A stretch of 64,000 bases of DNA, taken from an uncultured Alphaproteobacteria bacterium (GTDB taxonomy: Bacteria > Pseudomonadota > Alphaproteobacteria > Caulobacterales > Aquidulcibacteraceae). The notes under the pieces are model-generated. The model made no database searches, was not told the DNA's origin, and saw only the letters and a list, made by a program, of their open reading frames with translations. This document shows, one piece after another, positions 19,718 through 29,741 of the stretch. Positions within the stretch are counted from its first letter, which is position 1, and every line of letters starts with the position of its first letter. The translations under genes were made by a program, and so were the position numbers. The stretch is taken from contig CADEEL010000017.1 in the NCBI GenBank assembly GCA_902826335.1, forward strand, positions 1 to 64,000. Direction: 5' to 3'.

Positions 19718-20739
19718 TGCATCCGCCCAGCCCCGCCGCCGAGCGCCGCCGCAAGCGCGCGTTCACGTTCATCATCGCCGCCGCCGCGAGCCTCTTCATC
19801 GCCGCCGTCACCTTGGGCGTCGAGGCGCGCCTGGCCGCGCCCGACCGCGTCGTCGGCCGCGTCCTGCCCGATCTTGCGCGCCAGTTCGCCGACGCGCGCA
19901 CCATCCGCATCGTCAGCCGCGACGCCAATTACCGCATCGCCCGCACCGCGCAGGGCTGGGCGATGACCGATCGCGGCGATTTTCCCGTGCAAGCGCGCCG
20001 CCTCGCCGAATTGTCCGATGGCCTGCGTGGTCTAGCTTATGTGCGCCGTATGACGGCCGATCCCGCCCAGCATGAGCGCTTGGGCGTGGACGACCCCACT
20101 CAGGCCGGCGCCGGCATTCTGGTGCAAATCGAAAACGCCGAGGGCGGCTTCATCGTCAATCTCATCCTCGGCGTTACGCGCGACGCCATCTATGCGCGCC
20201 GGCCCAATGAAAATCAGGTCTGGGCCGTGCGCGGGGATTTGCCGCCCCTGCGTGACGCGGCGACTTGGCTTGATTTGACGCCGCTCGCGCTTGAAGCGCG
20301 CGAACTGCGCCGTGTGGCGATTACGCCCCCAACTGGCCCCGCTTATGTGCTTGAACGTGCGGATGGTGACGGCGATTTCGCGTTCGCGGGTCCCGCGAGC
20401 GGCCGCACGCCGATTTCAACGGCGACATTAAGCACGACGGCCTCGCGCCTCACCCGCCTCCAGCCCATCGATGTGCTGCCAGCGGCCGCGATCGCCGGCC
20501 CGCCTGCCGCGCGCCTCACGGCGACGACGGCATCCGGCGCGCAATTGAATGCCGAATTCGTGTCGCACGAAAATCGCATCTGGATGCGTTTGACGGCGCA
20601 GGGCGCCGCCGGCCCGGCGCAAACCACGGCGGACGCCGTCAACGCCCGCGCCGGCGCCTGGGCCTTCGCTCTGAGTCAGGCGGAGTATGAAGCCCTCGCG
20701 CCAGCGCTCGACAGCCTCGTGCTCGGTGCAACGCCCTAA
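19714..20739 (+). CDS. DUF4340 domain-containing protein of the Gld-like operon
   Basis: A 341-residue protein with one N-terminal transmembrane helix (about 12-35) and a periplasmic region matching the DUF4340 pattern (WAMTDRGDFPVQARRLAEL, then repeated VTRDAIYARRPNENQVW-like strands). The ATG at 19714 overlaps the stop of the GldG-like gene, and a second ATG follows at once. DUF4340 proteins regularly follow GldG-like genes and probably form part of the periplasmic assembly. It closes the operon and is convergent with the YjbR gene. Confidence 0.82.
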   Translation: MMHPPSPAAERRRKRAFTFIIAAAASLFIAAVTLGVEARLAAPDRVVGRVLPDLARQFADARTIRIVSRDANYRIARTAQGWAMTDRGDFPVQARRLAELSDGLRGLAYVRRMTADPAQHERLGVDDPTQAGAGILVQIENAEGGFIVNLILGVTRDAIYARRPNENQVWAVRGDLPPLRDAATWLDLTPLALEARELRRVAITPPTGPAYVLERADGDGDFAFAGPASGRTPISTATLSTTASRLTRLQPIDVLPAAAIAGPPAARLTATTASGAQLNAEFVSHENRIWMRLTAQGAAGPAQTTADAVNARAGAWAFALSQAEYEALAPALDSLVLGATP

Positions 20740-20751
20740 CCGCTACCCTTA

Positions 20752-21093
20752 CTACTTCTTGGATTTTCTCTTGGGGAGCGGCGCGTTCGCGCGTGCATGC
20801 GCCGCCGCAAGCGCCGAGCGGAACGTCGCTTCATCAACGCTTGTGAGATCGCAGCGCGTTGCGCCCATTTTGCCCCAGCCGCCTGGAACAGGCGCAAACG
20901 CTTCAGGCGCCATCGCGCAATAATGGGCCTGAAGATCGGCGTCGAACATGAGATTCACGTCCGCGCCATCGCCCGCCATCGTCGCGAAGATGCGGCGCGG
21001 CGTGCGAAATGCGACGCGCTCCATGTGCGGCGCTTCGCGCGCGTTCTCGAGACCCAGAGCAAGTTTTCGCACACGGTCGGGCGTCATCGGCAT
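20752..21093 (-). CDS. MmcQ/YjbR family protein
   Basis: A 113-residue YjbR-fold protein, recognised from ENAREAPHMERVAFRTPRRIFATM near the N-terminus and the later GGWGKMGATRCDL segment. The fold is called DNA-binding in databases on structural grounds, but no function is proven. The C-terminus is lysine-rich. It diverges from the TIR-WD40 gene with a 120-bp spacer. Confidence 0.82.
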   Translation of the reverse strand: MPMTPDRVRKLALGLENAREAPHMERVAFRTPRRIFATMAGDGADVNLMFDADLQAHYCAMAPEAFAPVPGGWGKMGATRCDLTSVDEATFRSALAAAHARANAPLPKRKSKK

Positions 21094-21213
21094 GAGCGAA
21101 TAATCTCATGGCTGGCCTGAAATCACCAAGTGCGATAGCGCGCTTGCCGCCCGCCGAGGGCAGCGCGCAGAATGCTCCGCCGCCGCGAGGGGGCGGCGCG
21201 GGGGTTTGGCGAG

Positions 21214-24108
21214 ATGGAAGGCGAGGCCCGCTATCGCGCCTTCATCTCCTATTCCTGGAAGGACAAGGTCTGGGGCGATCGCCTTCATCGCTGGCTGGAA
21301 AATTACCGCGTGCCCGAGGGCGTGCCCGCCGACCTCGGCCCCGCGCGCCGCCTTGGCAAATTCTTCCGTGACGATGAGGATATGGCCGCCGCCGCCGACA
21401 TCGGCGCCCTCGTGCGCGGCGCGATCGAGGACTCGCACAACCTCATCGTTGTCTGCTCGCCGAGTTCAGCCAACTCCAAATGGGTTCAGGCGGAGATAGA
21501 ACACTTCCGCGCCGCCGCGCCGCGCGGCCAGGTGTTCGCGGTCATCGTCGATGGAGAACCCAACGCGGCCGACCCAAGCCGCGAGTGTTTTCCGCCCGCG
21601 CTGCGCGTCTCGTACGATCCGAACAATCCGGCCGCCATGCCCATCGAGCCGGTCGGCATCGATTTGCGGCGGGACGGCCGTGAGCGCGTCTGCGCGCGCC
21701 TCGCGGCTGGCATGCTGCGCGTCAATTTCGATGATCTGTGGGGGCGCGATCGCCGCCGCGCTGAGCGCCGCCAGCGCACGCGCATGACCGTTCTGAGCAT
21801 CCTCACCGCCGTCTTCGCCACCTTGCTTGTTGTGGCCGCGCTGAATGCGCAATCGGCCCACCTCGCGCTCAGCCGCTTCTTCGCCGAGCGCGCCTGGCAA
21901 AGGCTTGAGCAGGGGGAGACTTTGGCTGCCGCGCGCTACGCCATCGCTGGATTTCGTCTCGCACCGCAGAATGAGCCGCTCTACCGCGCCGCGCTCGGCG
22001 CGATCATGCACACGGCCGGAGAAAGCCTGCCCCCGCTTGCCCATGACGGCGCGGTCGCGGACGCAACCCTGTCGCCAGATGGCGCACACGCCGCGACTGC
22101 GGGCCAAGATGGCGTTGTAAGGATCTGGCGAATTGCCGACGCAAATCTTGTCTTAGCGCTGCGCAGCCATGCGGGCCCCGTCACAAGGCTCGCCTATTCC
22201 GCGGATGGCGCACGTCTGGCCAGCGCCGGTGAGGATGGAACCATCCGAATCTGGACCACATCCGACGCACGAGAAAGCGCGGTCCTGCGCGGTCACAGCG
22301 GCGTCGTCGCCCTGAGCTTCCTGCCCGGCGCTCAGCGCGTCATGAGTCTTGGCGAAGACAATTCAATTCGCATCTGGGACATTAGCCGCCCCGCCGCCGT
22401 CTTCACCATTCCCGGCGGCGACACGGAGATCTGGCACGCGGCCGTCTCGCCGAACGGGCGCTGGATCGCGGCCGCGCGCGGCGACGGTGACGTGGTCATC
22501 TGCGATGCGCGCACCGGCGCACGCGTGCGGCGCTTGGCTGGCCATCGCGACGCCGTCTACCGGGCGGCGTTTTCGCCGGACAGCGCACGGCTCGTCACCG
22601 CCGGCGCCGATCGCATCGCAATTGTTTGGGCGATTCCAAGCGGGCGCCGCCTCGCCACGCTGCGCGGCCACGCGCTTGAAGTGTTCGATGCGGCGTTCGC
22701 CCCGGACGGTCGCACGATCGCCACCGCCAGCGTCGATCGTACCGCGCGCTTGTGGCGCGCGCGCGATGGACGCCCGCTCGCGACGCTCGCCGGACACGCC
22801 AATGTCGTCACCCGCGCGATTTTCACGCGCGACGGCGCCCGCGTCATCACGACGGGAGAGGATGGCGCCGCGCGCCTATGGGACGCGCGCGGCGGCGCGC
22901 CGATCGCCGTCCTGCGTGGTCATGCCGGCGCGGTGACCGCGCTTGACGTGTCCCGCAGTGGCGAAACTTTGCTTACCGCCGGCGAGGATGGAAGCGCCCG
23001 GCTCTGGTCAACGCAAGGCATGGGCGCGACCGCTAGATTATCCTTATACGGACAGAACGGATCGAGCGTCGAGTTCTCGCCAGACGGCGCGCGCCTCGCC
23101 GCCGCCGATGCAAGTGGCGCGGTGCGATTGTGGGATGCGCGCACGCTCGCGCCAGGTCGACCGATCCTCGCCCATCCAGGCGGAACAAGCGCGCTCGTCT
23201 TCTCCGCGGACGGGCGCCGCATGCTCACGGCGGGCGCAGATGGACGCGCGCGCCTCTGGGATACGCAAACCCGCCGCATGCTGCGCACGCTTGGCGATGA
23301 CGCGAACCAAGTGTCCGTCGCGAGCCTCTCCCCGGATGGCGCCCGCATCGTCACCGCGCGCCAGGATGGTCGCGCCCAAATCTGGGACGCCGAAAGCGGC
23401 CGGCCGCTTCGTACCCTGCGCGGACACACGGATATCGTGCGCAGCGCCGCCTTTTCCCCCGACGGCCGCTTCATTGTCACCAGCGGCGAAGACATGACCG
23501 CGAGGATTTGGGACGCGGCGACCGGCGCCGAGATATCCTCTCTCGAACAACATCGCCTTGGCGTCGGCGGCGCGGTCTTTTCGCCCAACGGCCAAACGAT
23601 TCTAACCTCGAGCGATGACGGGCTCGCCATTCTGTGGGACGTGCGCAGCCAGAGCGCGCGTGTCACGCTGCGCGGCCACGAGGGCGCGGTGTACAGCGGC
23701 GCATTTTCACCCGATGGCGCGCGCATCGCCACGGCGAGTGAAGATGGCGCGGCGAGAATCTGGGATGCCCGGGATGGGCGCCTGCTGGCCACGTTCGACG
23801 ATTTGGGCGGCGCGGTGTTCGGCGTCGCCTTCTCGCCAGACGCCCAAAGGCTCGCCGCAATCAGCGAGGATGGATTTGTGACCATTCTGAACGTGCGCCG
23901 GCTGAACCAATCATGGGCGGACTTGGCGGCCGACGCCTGCACGACCTTACTTGGCGCGCAGGGGCGTCGTTTCACCGAAACCGAGATCGGGTCCGATCAA
24001 TTGCTGCGCGCGGAGTGGAACAGCGCCCGCCGCGACGTGTGCGCCCGCATCCCGGGCGTTGACCCGATAAACGAGGTCCGCCGCCGCGCTGATCTGCCGG
24101 CCAACTAA
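21214..24108 (+). CDS. TIR domain - transmembrane - WD40 repeat protein
   Basis: A 964-residue protein in four parts. Residues 7-135 form a TIR-like domain (AFISYSWKDKVWGDRLHRWL). Its SPSSANSKWVQAEIEHF helix places Glu94 where NAD-cleaving TIR enzymes have their catalytic Glu. A single transmembrane helix follows at about 192-210, then a short helical linker. Next come 15 WD40 repeats of about 42 residues (276-910), most with GH...SPDG...DG..R.WD, enough for two propellers. A 50-residue tail with two Cys completes the protein. The ATG at 21214 gives the family start; an ATG at 21172 is possible. TIR-WD40 proteins are candidates for stress or anti-phage sensing, which is inference here. Confidence 0.88.
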   Translation: MEGEARYRAFISYSWKDKVWGDRLHRWLENYRVPEGVPADLGPARRLGKFFRDDEDMAAAADIGALVRGAIEDSHNLIVVCSPSSANSKWVQAEIEHFRAAAPRGQVFAVIVDGEPNAADPSRECFPPALRVSYDPNNPAAMPIEPVGIDLRRDGRERVCARLAAGMLRVNFDDLWGRDRRRAERRQRTRMTVLSILTAVFATLLVVAALNAQSAHLALSRFFAERAWQRLEQGETLAAARYAIAGFRLAPQNEPLYRAALGAIMHTAGESLPPLAHDGAVADATLSPDGAHAATAGQDGVVRIWRIADANLVLALRSHAGPVTRLAYSADGARLASAGEDGTIRIWTTSDARESAVLRGHSGVVALSFLPGAQRVMSLGEDNSIRIWDISRPAAVFTIPGGDTEIWHAAVSPNGRWIAAARGDGDVVICDARTGARVRRLAGHRDAVYRAAFSPDSARLVTAGADRIAIVWAIPSGRRLATLRGHALEVFDAAFAPDGRTIATASVDRTARLWRARDGRPLATLAGHANVVTRAIFTRDGARVITTGEDGAARLWDARGGAPIAVLRGHAGAVTALDVSRSGETLLTAGEDGSARLWSTQGMGATARLSLYGQNGSSVEFSPDGARLAAADASGAVRLWDARTLAPGRPILAHPGGTSALVFSADGRRMLTAGADGRARLWDTQTRRMLRTLGDDANQVSVASLSPDGARIVTARQDGRAQIWDAESGRPLRTLRGHTDIVRSAAFSPDGRFIVTSGEDMTARIWDAATGAEISSLEQHRLGVGGAVFSPNGQTILTSSDDGLAILWDVRSQSARVTLRGHEGAVYSGAFSPDGARIATASEDGAARIWDARDGRLLATFDDLGGAVFGVAFSPDAQRLAAISEDGFVTILNVRRLNQSWADLAADACTTLLGAQGRRFTETEIGSDQLLRAEWNSARRDVCARIPGVDPINEVRRRADLPAN

Positions 24109-24109
24109 G

Positions 24110-25015
24110 TCATCGACCCCGCGGCCGCGTTGGCTGCCGGGGCCGCCGCACGACGCGCGCGCCGCCAGAGCCCAGATCATCTCCGCCCGCTTGCGCGCGT
24201 TCGCTGACCTCATCGGGCGCATCGCCCATGAACCAGGCGACCGCTTCATAACACGCTGTGATCTGCCGCGCCGACGGGCTGTAGCGGAACTCCGCGCCCC
24301 CCGCGCCGCACCGTCGCGCCACGAGCGTCACATCGCTTGGCAGATGCACGAACTGCGAAATGTCCTCGGCGGCGTCTTCGAGTATGCCCGTCTCCGCCAG
24401 ATAAGCCTGCGCCGCGCTCAGATTCGCCGGCGCGGTCTCGTAATGCACATGGATTTGACCGCCGTTCGGATCAGCGGGCGGGATAAGACTATCCCCGAAC
24501 CAATCCTCGAGATCGGCGTCCAGCGCCTCATACTCTTCCGAACAATTCGCGGACGCGACGGAATTCCTGAACGCGCGCCCAAGGTCCGCGTAACGGCCGG
24601 GATTCGATCCGTAGAGATAGCAGGCGATCCGCGCCGCGCGCGTGGCGTCATCGGGATAGTGCGGACTTTGCGAGGGCGCCTCTTGCGCGTCCGAGCTGTC
24701 GAGCCAGCCTTGCATGGCGGCGAGAATTTCCTCGTCCTGGTCTGGCTCGTCGGGGTCCGGCAACATCAGCCACGTCGAGATATCGTCGGCTGTTTCCTCC
24801 GCACCAAGACGATCCTGGTGCTGATCCATCTCCAGCAGGAGGTCCATCAGCAAATGGCCGACTTCGTGATAGGTGAGGAACAGGAGATTGCCTTGCACAT
24901 ACCGGTCTTGCGCTTGATCGCCGGGATCGAAGCTCTGCGCAGCAGCTGGCGCGTTTCCGAACGCCAGCCCGCCCGCCAACGCCATCGCCGCCAATGTGGT
25001 CTTAAGCCGCTTCAT
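24110..25015 (-). CDS. exported DUF4344-type putative metallopeptidase
   Basis: A 301-residue protein with a signal peptide (about 1-27, ending AAAQS). Its HEVGH zinc-binding motif lies at 50-54 in FLTYHEVGHLLMDLL. The rest matches the DUF4344 pattern: ETADDISTWLM, then a Cys-containing region and QITACYEAVAWF near the end. The activity is predicted, not known. The ATG at 25015 is favoured by AAGGGGGG just upstream; the longer frame is Arg/Ser-rich. The last about 30 residues are Arg/Pro-rich. The stop lies one base beyond the end of the convergent TIR-WD40 gene. Confidence 0.8.
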   Translation of the reverse strand: MKRLKTTLAAMALAGGLAFGNAPAAAQSFDPGDQAQDRYVQGNLLFLTYHEVGHLLMDLLLEMDQHQDRLGAEETADDISTWLMLPDPDEPDQDEEILAAMQGWLDSSDAQEAPSQSPHYPDDATRAARIACYLYGSNPGRYADLGRAFRNSVASANCSEEYEALDADLEDWFGDSLIPPADPNGGQIHVHYETAPANLSAAQAYLAETGILEDAAEDISQFVHLPSDVTLVARRCGAGGAEFRYSPSARQITACYEAVAWFMGDAPDEVSERAQAGGDDLGSGGARVVRRPRQPTRPRGR

Positions 25016-25229
25016 CTCGCCCCCCTTGTTTGCATTTACTAAGCCGCCTCGCACGGCGAAGTGCAAGGCGCGCGTGAACCATTGGCGCACCAATTGTGGC
25101 GAAGTCGGCGCCGCAATCATCCGAGACCGGGGTGATTTCATGGTCGTGGGCAGAACGGCGCGGCGGGCGTAGCGCCGCTGTTCGCCGCCGGCGCCATCCG
25201 CTAAGCTGACGCACGAAAAGAGGCTTGAA

Positions 25230-25751
25230 ATGCGCGAACGCAAAACCGCCATCGCCTTGCTCGCCCTGGCCGCCTTGACCGCCGGATGCTTGCAAGCACC
25301 CGCCGCGCAAACCGCGCAGTCGCAAGCGGCTGCCGTGCCCCTCACAGCGTCCGGCGCGCCCGTCGTGCATGCGCCGGAAGAAGCGAGCGACACGATCGAC
25401 TGGGCGGCCTCCGTGGTGCGGGTCGATGACATCGCGAACCAGGGCGCGCTCGGCGTGCATCTATTTGGCATCGCTGGCGGCGATCCGGCCATGAACGGCT
25501 TGCGCACTTATATCTCATTCTACGAAAACCCGGCCGAAGGCCATCGCACGTTCATGATTGGAGACGTTCTTGACTATCGCATCCTCTCCAGCGCGCCCGG
25601 GCGCGTGGACTTGGAACTGCGCGAGAGCGTCATGAATGCCGCCGCCGAGATCGGAACGCGCGCGCGCACTGTGATCGTGACATGGACAGCCCCGCCCGAA
25701 GGCGAAGCGCCGGCGTCCATCTCCATCACGCCCGCGCGAGCGGGGGAGTGA
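25230..25751 (+). CDS. predicted lipoprotein of unknown function
   Basis: A 173-residue protein with a lipoprotein signal: positively charged start, hydrophobic core and the lipobox LTAGC (Cys at about residue 20). The mature part begins Ala/Gln-rich and then forms a globular domain with LRTYISFYENPAEGHRTFMIGDVLDYRI. No family is recognised. It is divergent from the metallopeptidase gene (214-bp spacer) and is followed by a palindromic repeat. Confidence 0.72.
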   Translation: MRERKTAIALLALAALTAGCLQAPAAQTAQSQAAAVPLTASGAPVVHAPEEASDTIDWAASVVRVDDIANQGALGVHLFGIAGGDPAMNGLRTYISFYENPAEGHRTFMIGDVLDYRILSSAPGRVDLELRESVMNAAAEIGTRARTVIVTWTAPPEGEAPASISITPARAGE

Positions 25752-25772
25752 GCGCACGATGTGCTTGCCTAC

Positions 25773-25878
25773 CGTCATTCCGGGGCCGCCGCAGGCGGAA
25801 CCCGGAACCCAGAGGCGGGCGTTGCGCCCGACGATCCCCTAGGTTTCGGATCGCAACTTCGTCGCGTCCGGAATGACG
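25773..25878. repeat. intergenic palindromic repeat, CGTCATTCCGG family, full copy
   Basis: CGTCATTCCGG (25773-25783) is perfectly complementary to CCGGAATGACG (25868-25878). Inside are a smaller GCCGC/GCGGA hairpin and GAACCCGGAACCC. A half copy sharing the left end and GAACCCGGAACCC is found at 49566-49604. Confidence 0.75.
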
Positions 25879-25903
25879 AAAGGCCGCATTTCGCCGGAAG
25901 CTG

Positions 25904-26404
25904 TTATACGTTTCGACGCACGGTTTCCGACCAGAATGGAATTTCTTTTGGCGGTTTGTCCGGGTCGATTGGTCTGCCGCTTCCTCCGCGTTCGCGGACG
26001 AGCCAGTCAGCAAGGTCAGCGCCGTAGTAGATGACGTCAGACTGGTACACCGAGAAGACAGGGTTGCCGCGCTCTGTCGGCGTCTCCGGCAGATAGCGGT
26101 GACTGTCCAGCGGAATGAGCTTCGGCACCTGGGCGAAAACTTCCGCTAACCTCGAGCCTTGATCAAACAACGACGCTGGTTTCTGCCCCCATTCGGGCCA
26201 CCACAAGTCGGCCTCTCTCACGTCGAACAAAAACCCTTCGAATGGCCAATCAAGTATCCGCTTGATTTCGGCTGGGTCGGTTTTGAACCAGTCGAAGGAA
26301 TGGAGCAGCGGGCGCTGGGTGCGCATGAGTTCAATCAGGTCGGGAGGAAAGCGCAGCCTCCATCGCTCCTGAATGTCTTCCAGTTCTGCCTGCGAATAGC
26401 CCAC
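25904..26404 (-). CDS. SMI1/KNR4-like (SUKH) hypothetical protein
   Basis: A 166-residue soluble protein whose middle (ELEDIQERWRLRFPPDLIELM, then ILDWPFEGFLFDVREADLWWPEWG, then IPLDSHRYLPE, VFSVYQSDVIYYG) resembles SMI1/KNR4 or SUKH-type domains. These often serve as immunity proteins or as partners in unrelated contexts. The GTG at 26404 is preferred because GAAGAGG lies 5 bp upstream and homology starts there. An ATG at 26509 would add 35 residues and overlap the alanine dehydrogenase gene. No toxin gene is adjacent. Confidence 0.68.
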   Translation of the reverse strand: MGYSQAELEDIQERWRLRFPPDLIELMRTQRPLLHSFDWFKTDPAEIKRILDWPFEGFLFDVREADLWWPEWGQKPASLFDQGSRLAEVFAQVPKLIPLDSHRYLPETPTERGNPVFSVYQSDVIYYGADLADWLVRERGGSGRPIDPDKPPKEIPFWSETVRRNV

Positions 26405-26481
26405 GCTGGCCTCTTCAACGTCTTGTCGATCCGCAAGGTGAACACAGGCGCTTAAGGTCCGCTTGGGGCCAACAATCGCAC

Positions 26482-27594
26482 CTACCCCAACCAGCCCGGC
26501 CTTTTCCACGCCGTGCCCAAATCCTTCGCCACCGCCTCGTGCGCGATGGCGCCCTCAAAGACGTTCAATCCATTCGCCAGATGCGGATCGTCCTGCATCG
26601 CCTGCTTCGCGCCCTTGTTCGCCAACGCCAGGGCGAACGGCAACGTCGCGTTGTTCAGCGCGAACGCGCTCGTGCGCGCCACCGCACCCGGCATGTTCGC
26701 TACGCAATAATGGATGACGCCGTCGACCGTGAAGACGGGATCGGAATGCGTCGTCGCATGCGAGGTCTCGAAACACCCGCCTTGGTCGATGGAGATGTCG
26801 ACCAGCACCGAGCCGGGCCGCATTGTCTTCAACATTGGCTTGGTGATCAGCTTCGGCGCCGCCGCCCCCGCCACCAGCACGGCGCCCACGACGACATCCG
26901 CTTCCTTCACCGCTTCCTCAACCGCCGCGCGCGTTGAATAGACGGTTTCCAAACGCCCGTTGAACTCGCGGTCCAATTCCTCAAGCCGCGCCGGGTTCTT
27001 GTCAAACACCGTCACGCGCGCGCGCATGCCTACGGCGATTTGCGCGGCGTTATAGCCCGCCACACCCGCGCCGAGAATCACCACATCCGCCGGCCTCACG
27101 CCCGGCACCCCGCCCATCAGCACGCCGCGCCCGCCATGCGCCTTTTCCAGATAGTGCGCGCCGACCTGGATCGACATCCGCCCCGCCACTTCGCTCATGG
27201 GCTTCAAGAGCGGCAAGCGCCCGGCCGCGTCCGTCACGGTCTCATACGCGATGCACGTCGCGCCTGATTTCATCAGCCCTTCGGCCTGCGCCGGATCGGG
27301 CGCGAGATGCAGATAGGTGAACAGCGTGTGGTGAGCCTTGAGTCGCGCGATCTCGACCGCTTGCGGCTCCTTCACTTTGACGATCATCTCGGCCTTCGCG
27401 AACACCTCGTCCGCGTTCGGCAGGATTTTCACGCCGACCTTTTCGTACACGCCGTCCGGCGCGCCGATGCCTTCGCCGGCCTTGGTCTCCAGCAGCACCT
27501 CGTGCCCGGCGCGCACCAACTCGGCCGCGCTCTCCGGCGTCAGGCCGACGCGATATTCATGGACCTTGATTTCCTTCGGGCAGCCGATGCGCAT
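26482..27594 (-). CDS. ald: alanine dehydrogenase
   Basis: The enzyme reversibly deaminates L-alanine to pyruvate and ammonia with NAD. The 370-residue product is full length and starts with the family motif MRIGCPKEIKVHEYRVGLTP. It contains the catalytic-region segment HYLEKAHGGRGVLMGG, the NAD fold VVILGAGVAGYNAAQIA and the downstream DQGGCFETS region. It is divergent from acetyl-CoA synthetase; both products feed central carbon metabolism. Confidence 0.95.
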   Translation of the reverse strand: MRIGCPKEIKVHEYRVGLTPESAAELVRAGHEVLLETKAGEGIGAPDGVYEKVGVKILPNADEVFAKAEMIVKVKEPQAVEIARLKAHHTLFTYLHLAPDPAQAEGLMKSGATCIAYETVTDAAGRLPLLKPMSEVAGRMSIQVGAHYLEKAHGGRGVLMGGVPGVRPADVVILGAGVAGYNAAQIAVGMRARVTVFDKNPARLEELDREFNGRLETVYSTRAAVEEAVKEADVVVGAVLVAGAAAPKLITKPMLKTMRPGSVLVDISIDQGGCFETSHATTHSDPVFTVDGVIHYCVANMPGAVARTSAFALNNATLPFALALANKGAKQAMQDDPHLANGLNVFEGAIAHEAVAKDLGTAWKRPGWLG

Positions 27595-27695
27595 GTGCTA
27601 TGTCCTCGGTATTGGAATTGGGCGCCCTTCTAGCGAGGTTTGTCTGGAATGTCCCTGCGTTAATAGTATGAATTGAGCGCTGAGAGGGAGAATCC

Positions 27696-29636
<1,941 letters not shown>

Positions 29637-29663
29637 ACACTGTTGCGCTTGCCGCTCCGTCAA

Positions 29664-29677
29664 TTGATGCGGATCAA
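29664..29677. promoter_or_regulatory. FNR/FixK-type box
   Basis: TTGAT-GCGG-ATCAA is a perfect match to the TTGAT-N4-ATCAA consensus of the Crp/Fnr regulators FNR, FixK and Anr. It lies 64 bp upstream of the monooxygenase start and 27 bp after acsA, in a promoter position for the monooxygenase. Confidence 0.65.
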
Positions 29678-29741
29678 AGTCAACGCGCGCGCATGGCCAA
29701 TCGTGAAGCCGAGGCGCACATAAGCGCCGCCGCCGTCCTGG

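Noticed and set aside
22040-23900. Apparent tandem DNA repeat of about 126 bp
   Set aside because: The periodicity is explained at protein level by 42-residue WD40 repeats, and the DNA copies are well diverged.
22920-23975. 351-codon antisense frame across the WD40 repeats
   Set aside because: It is a shadow of the repeated sense sequence; its own apparent repeats come from the WD40 repeats.
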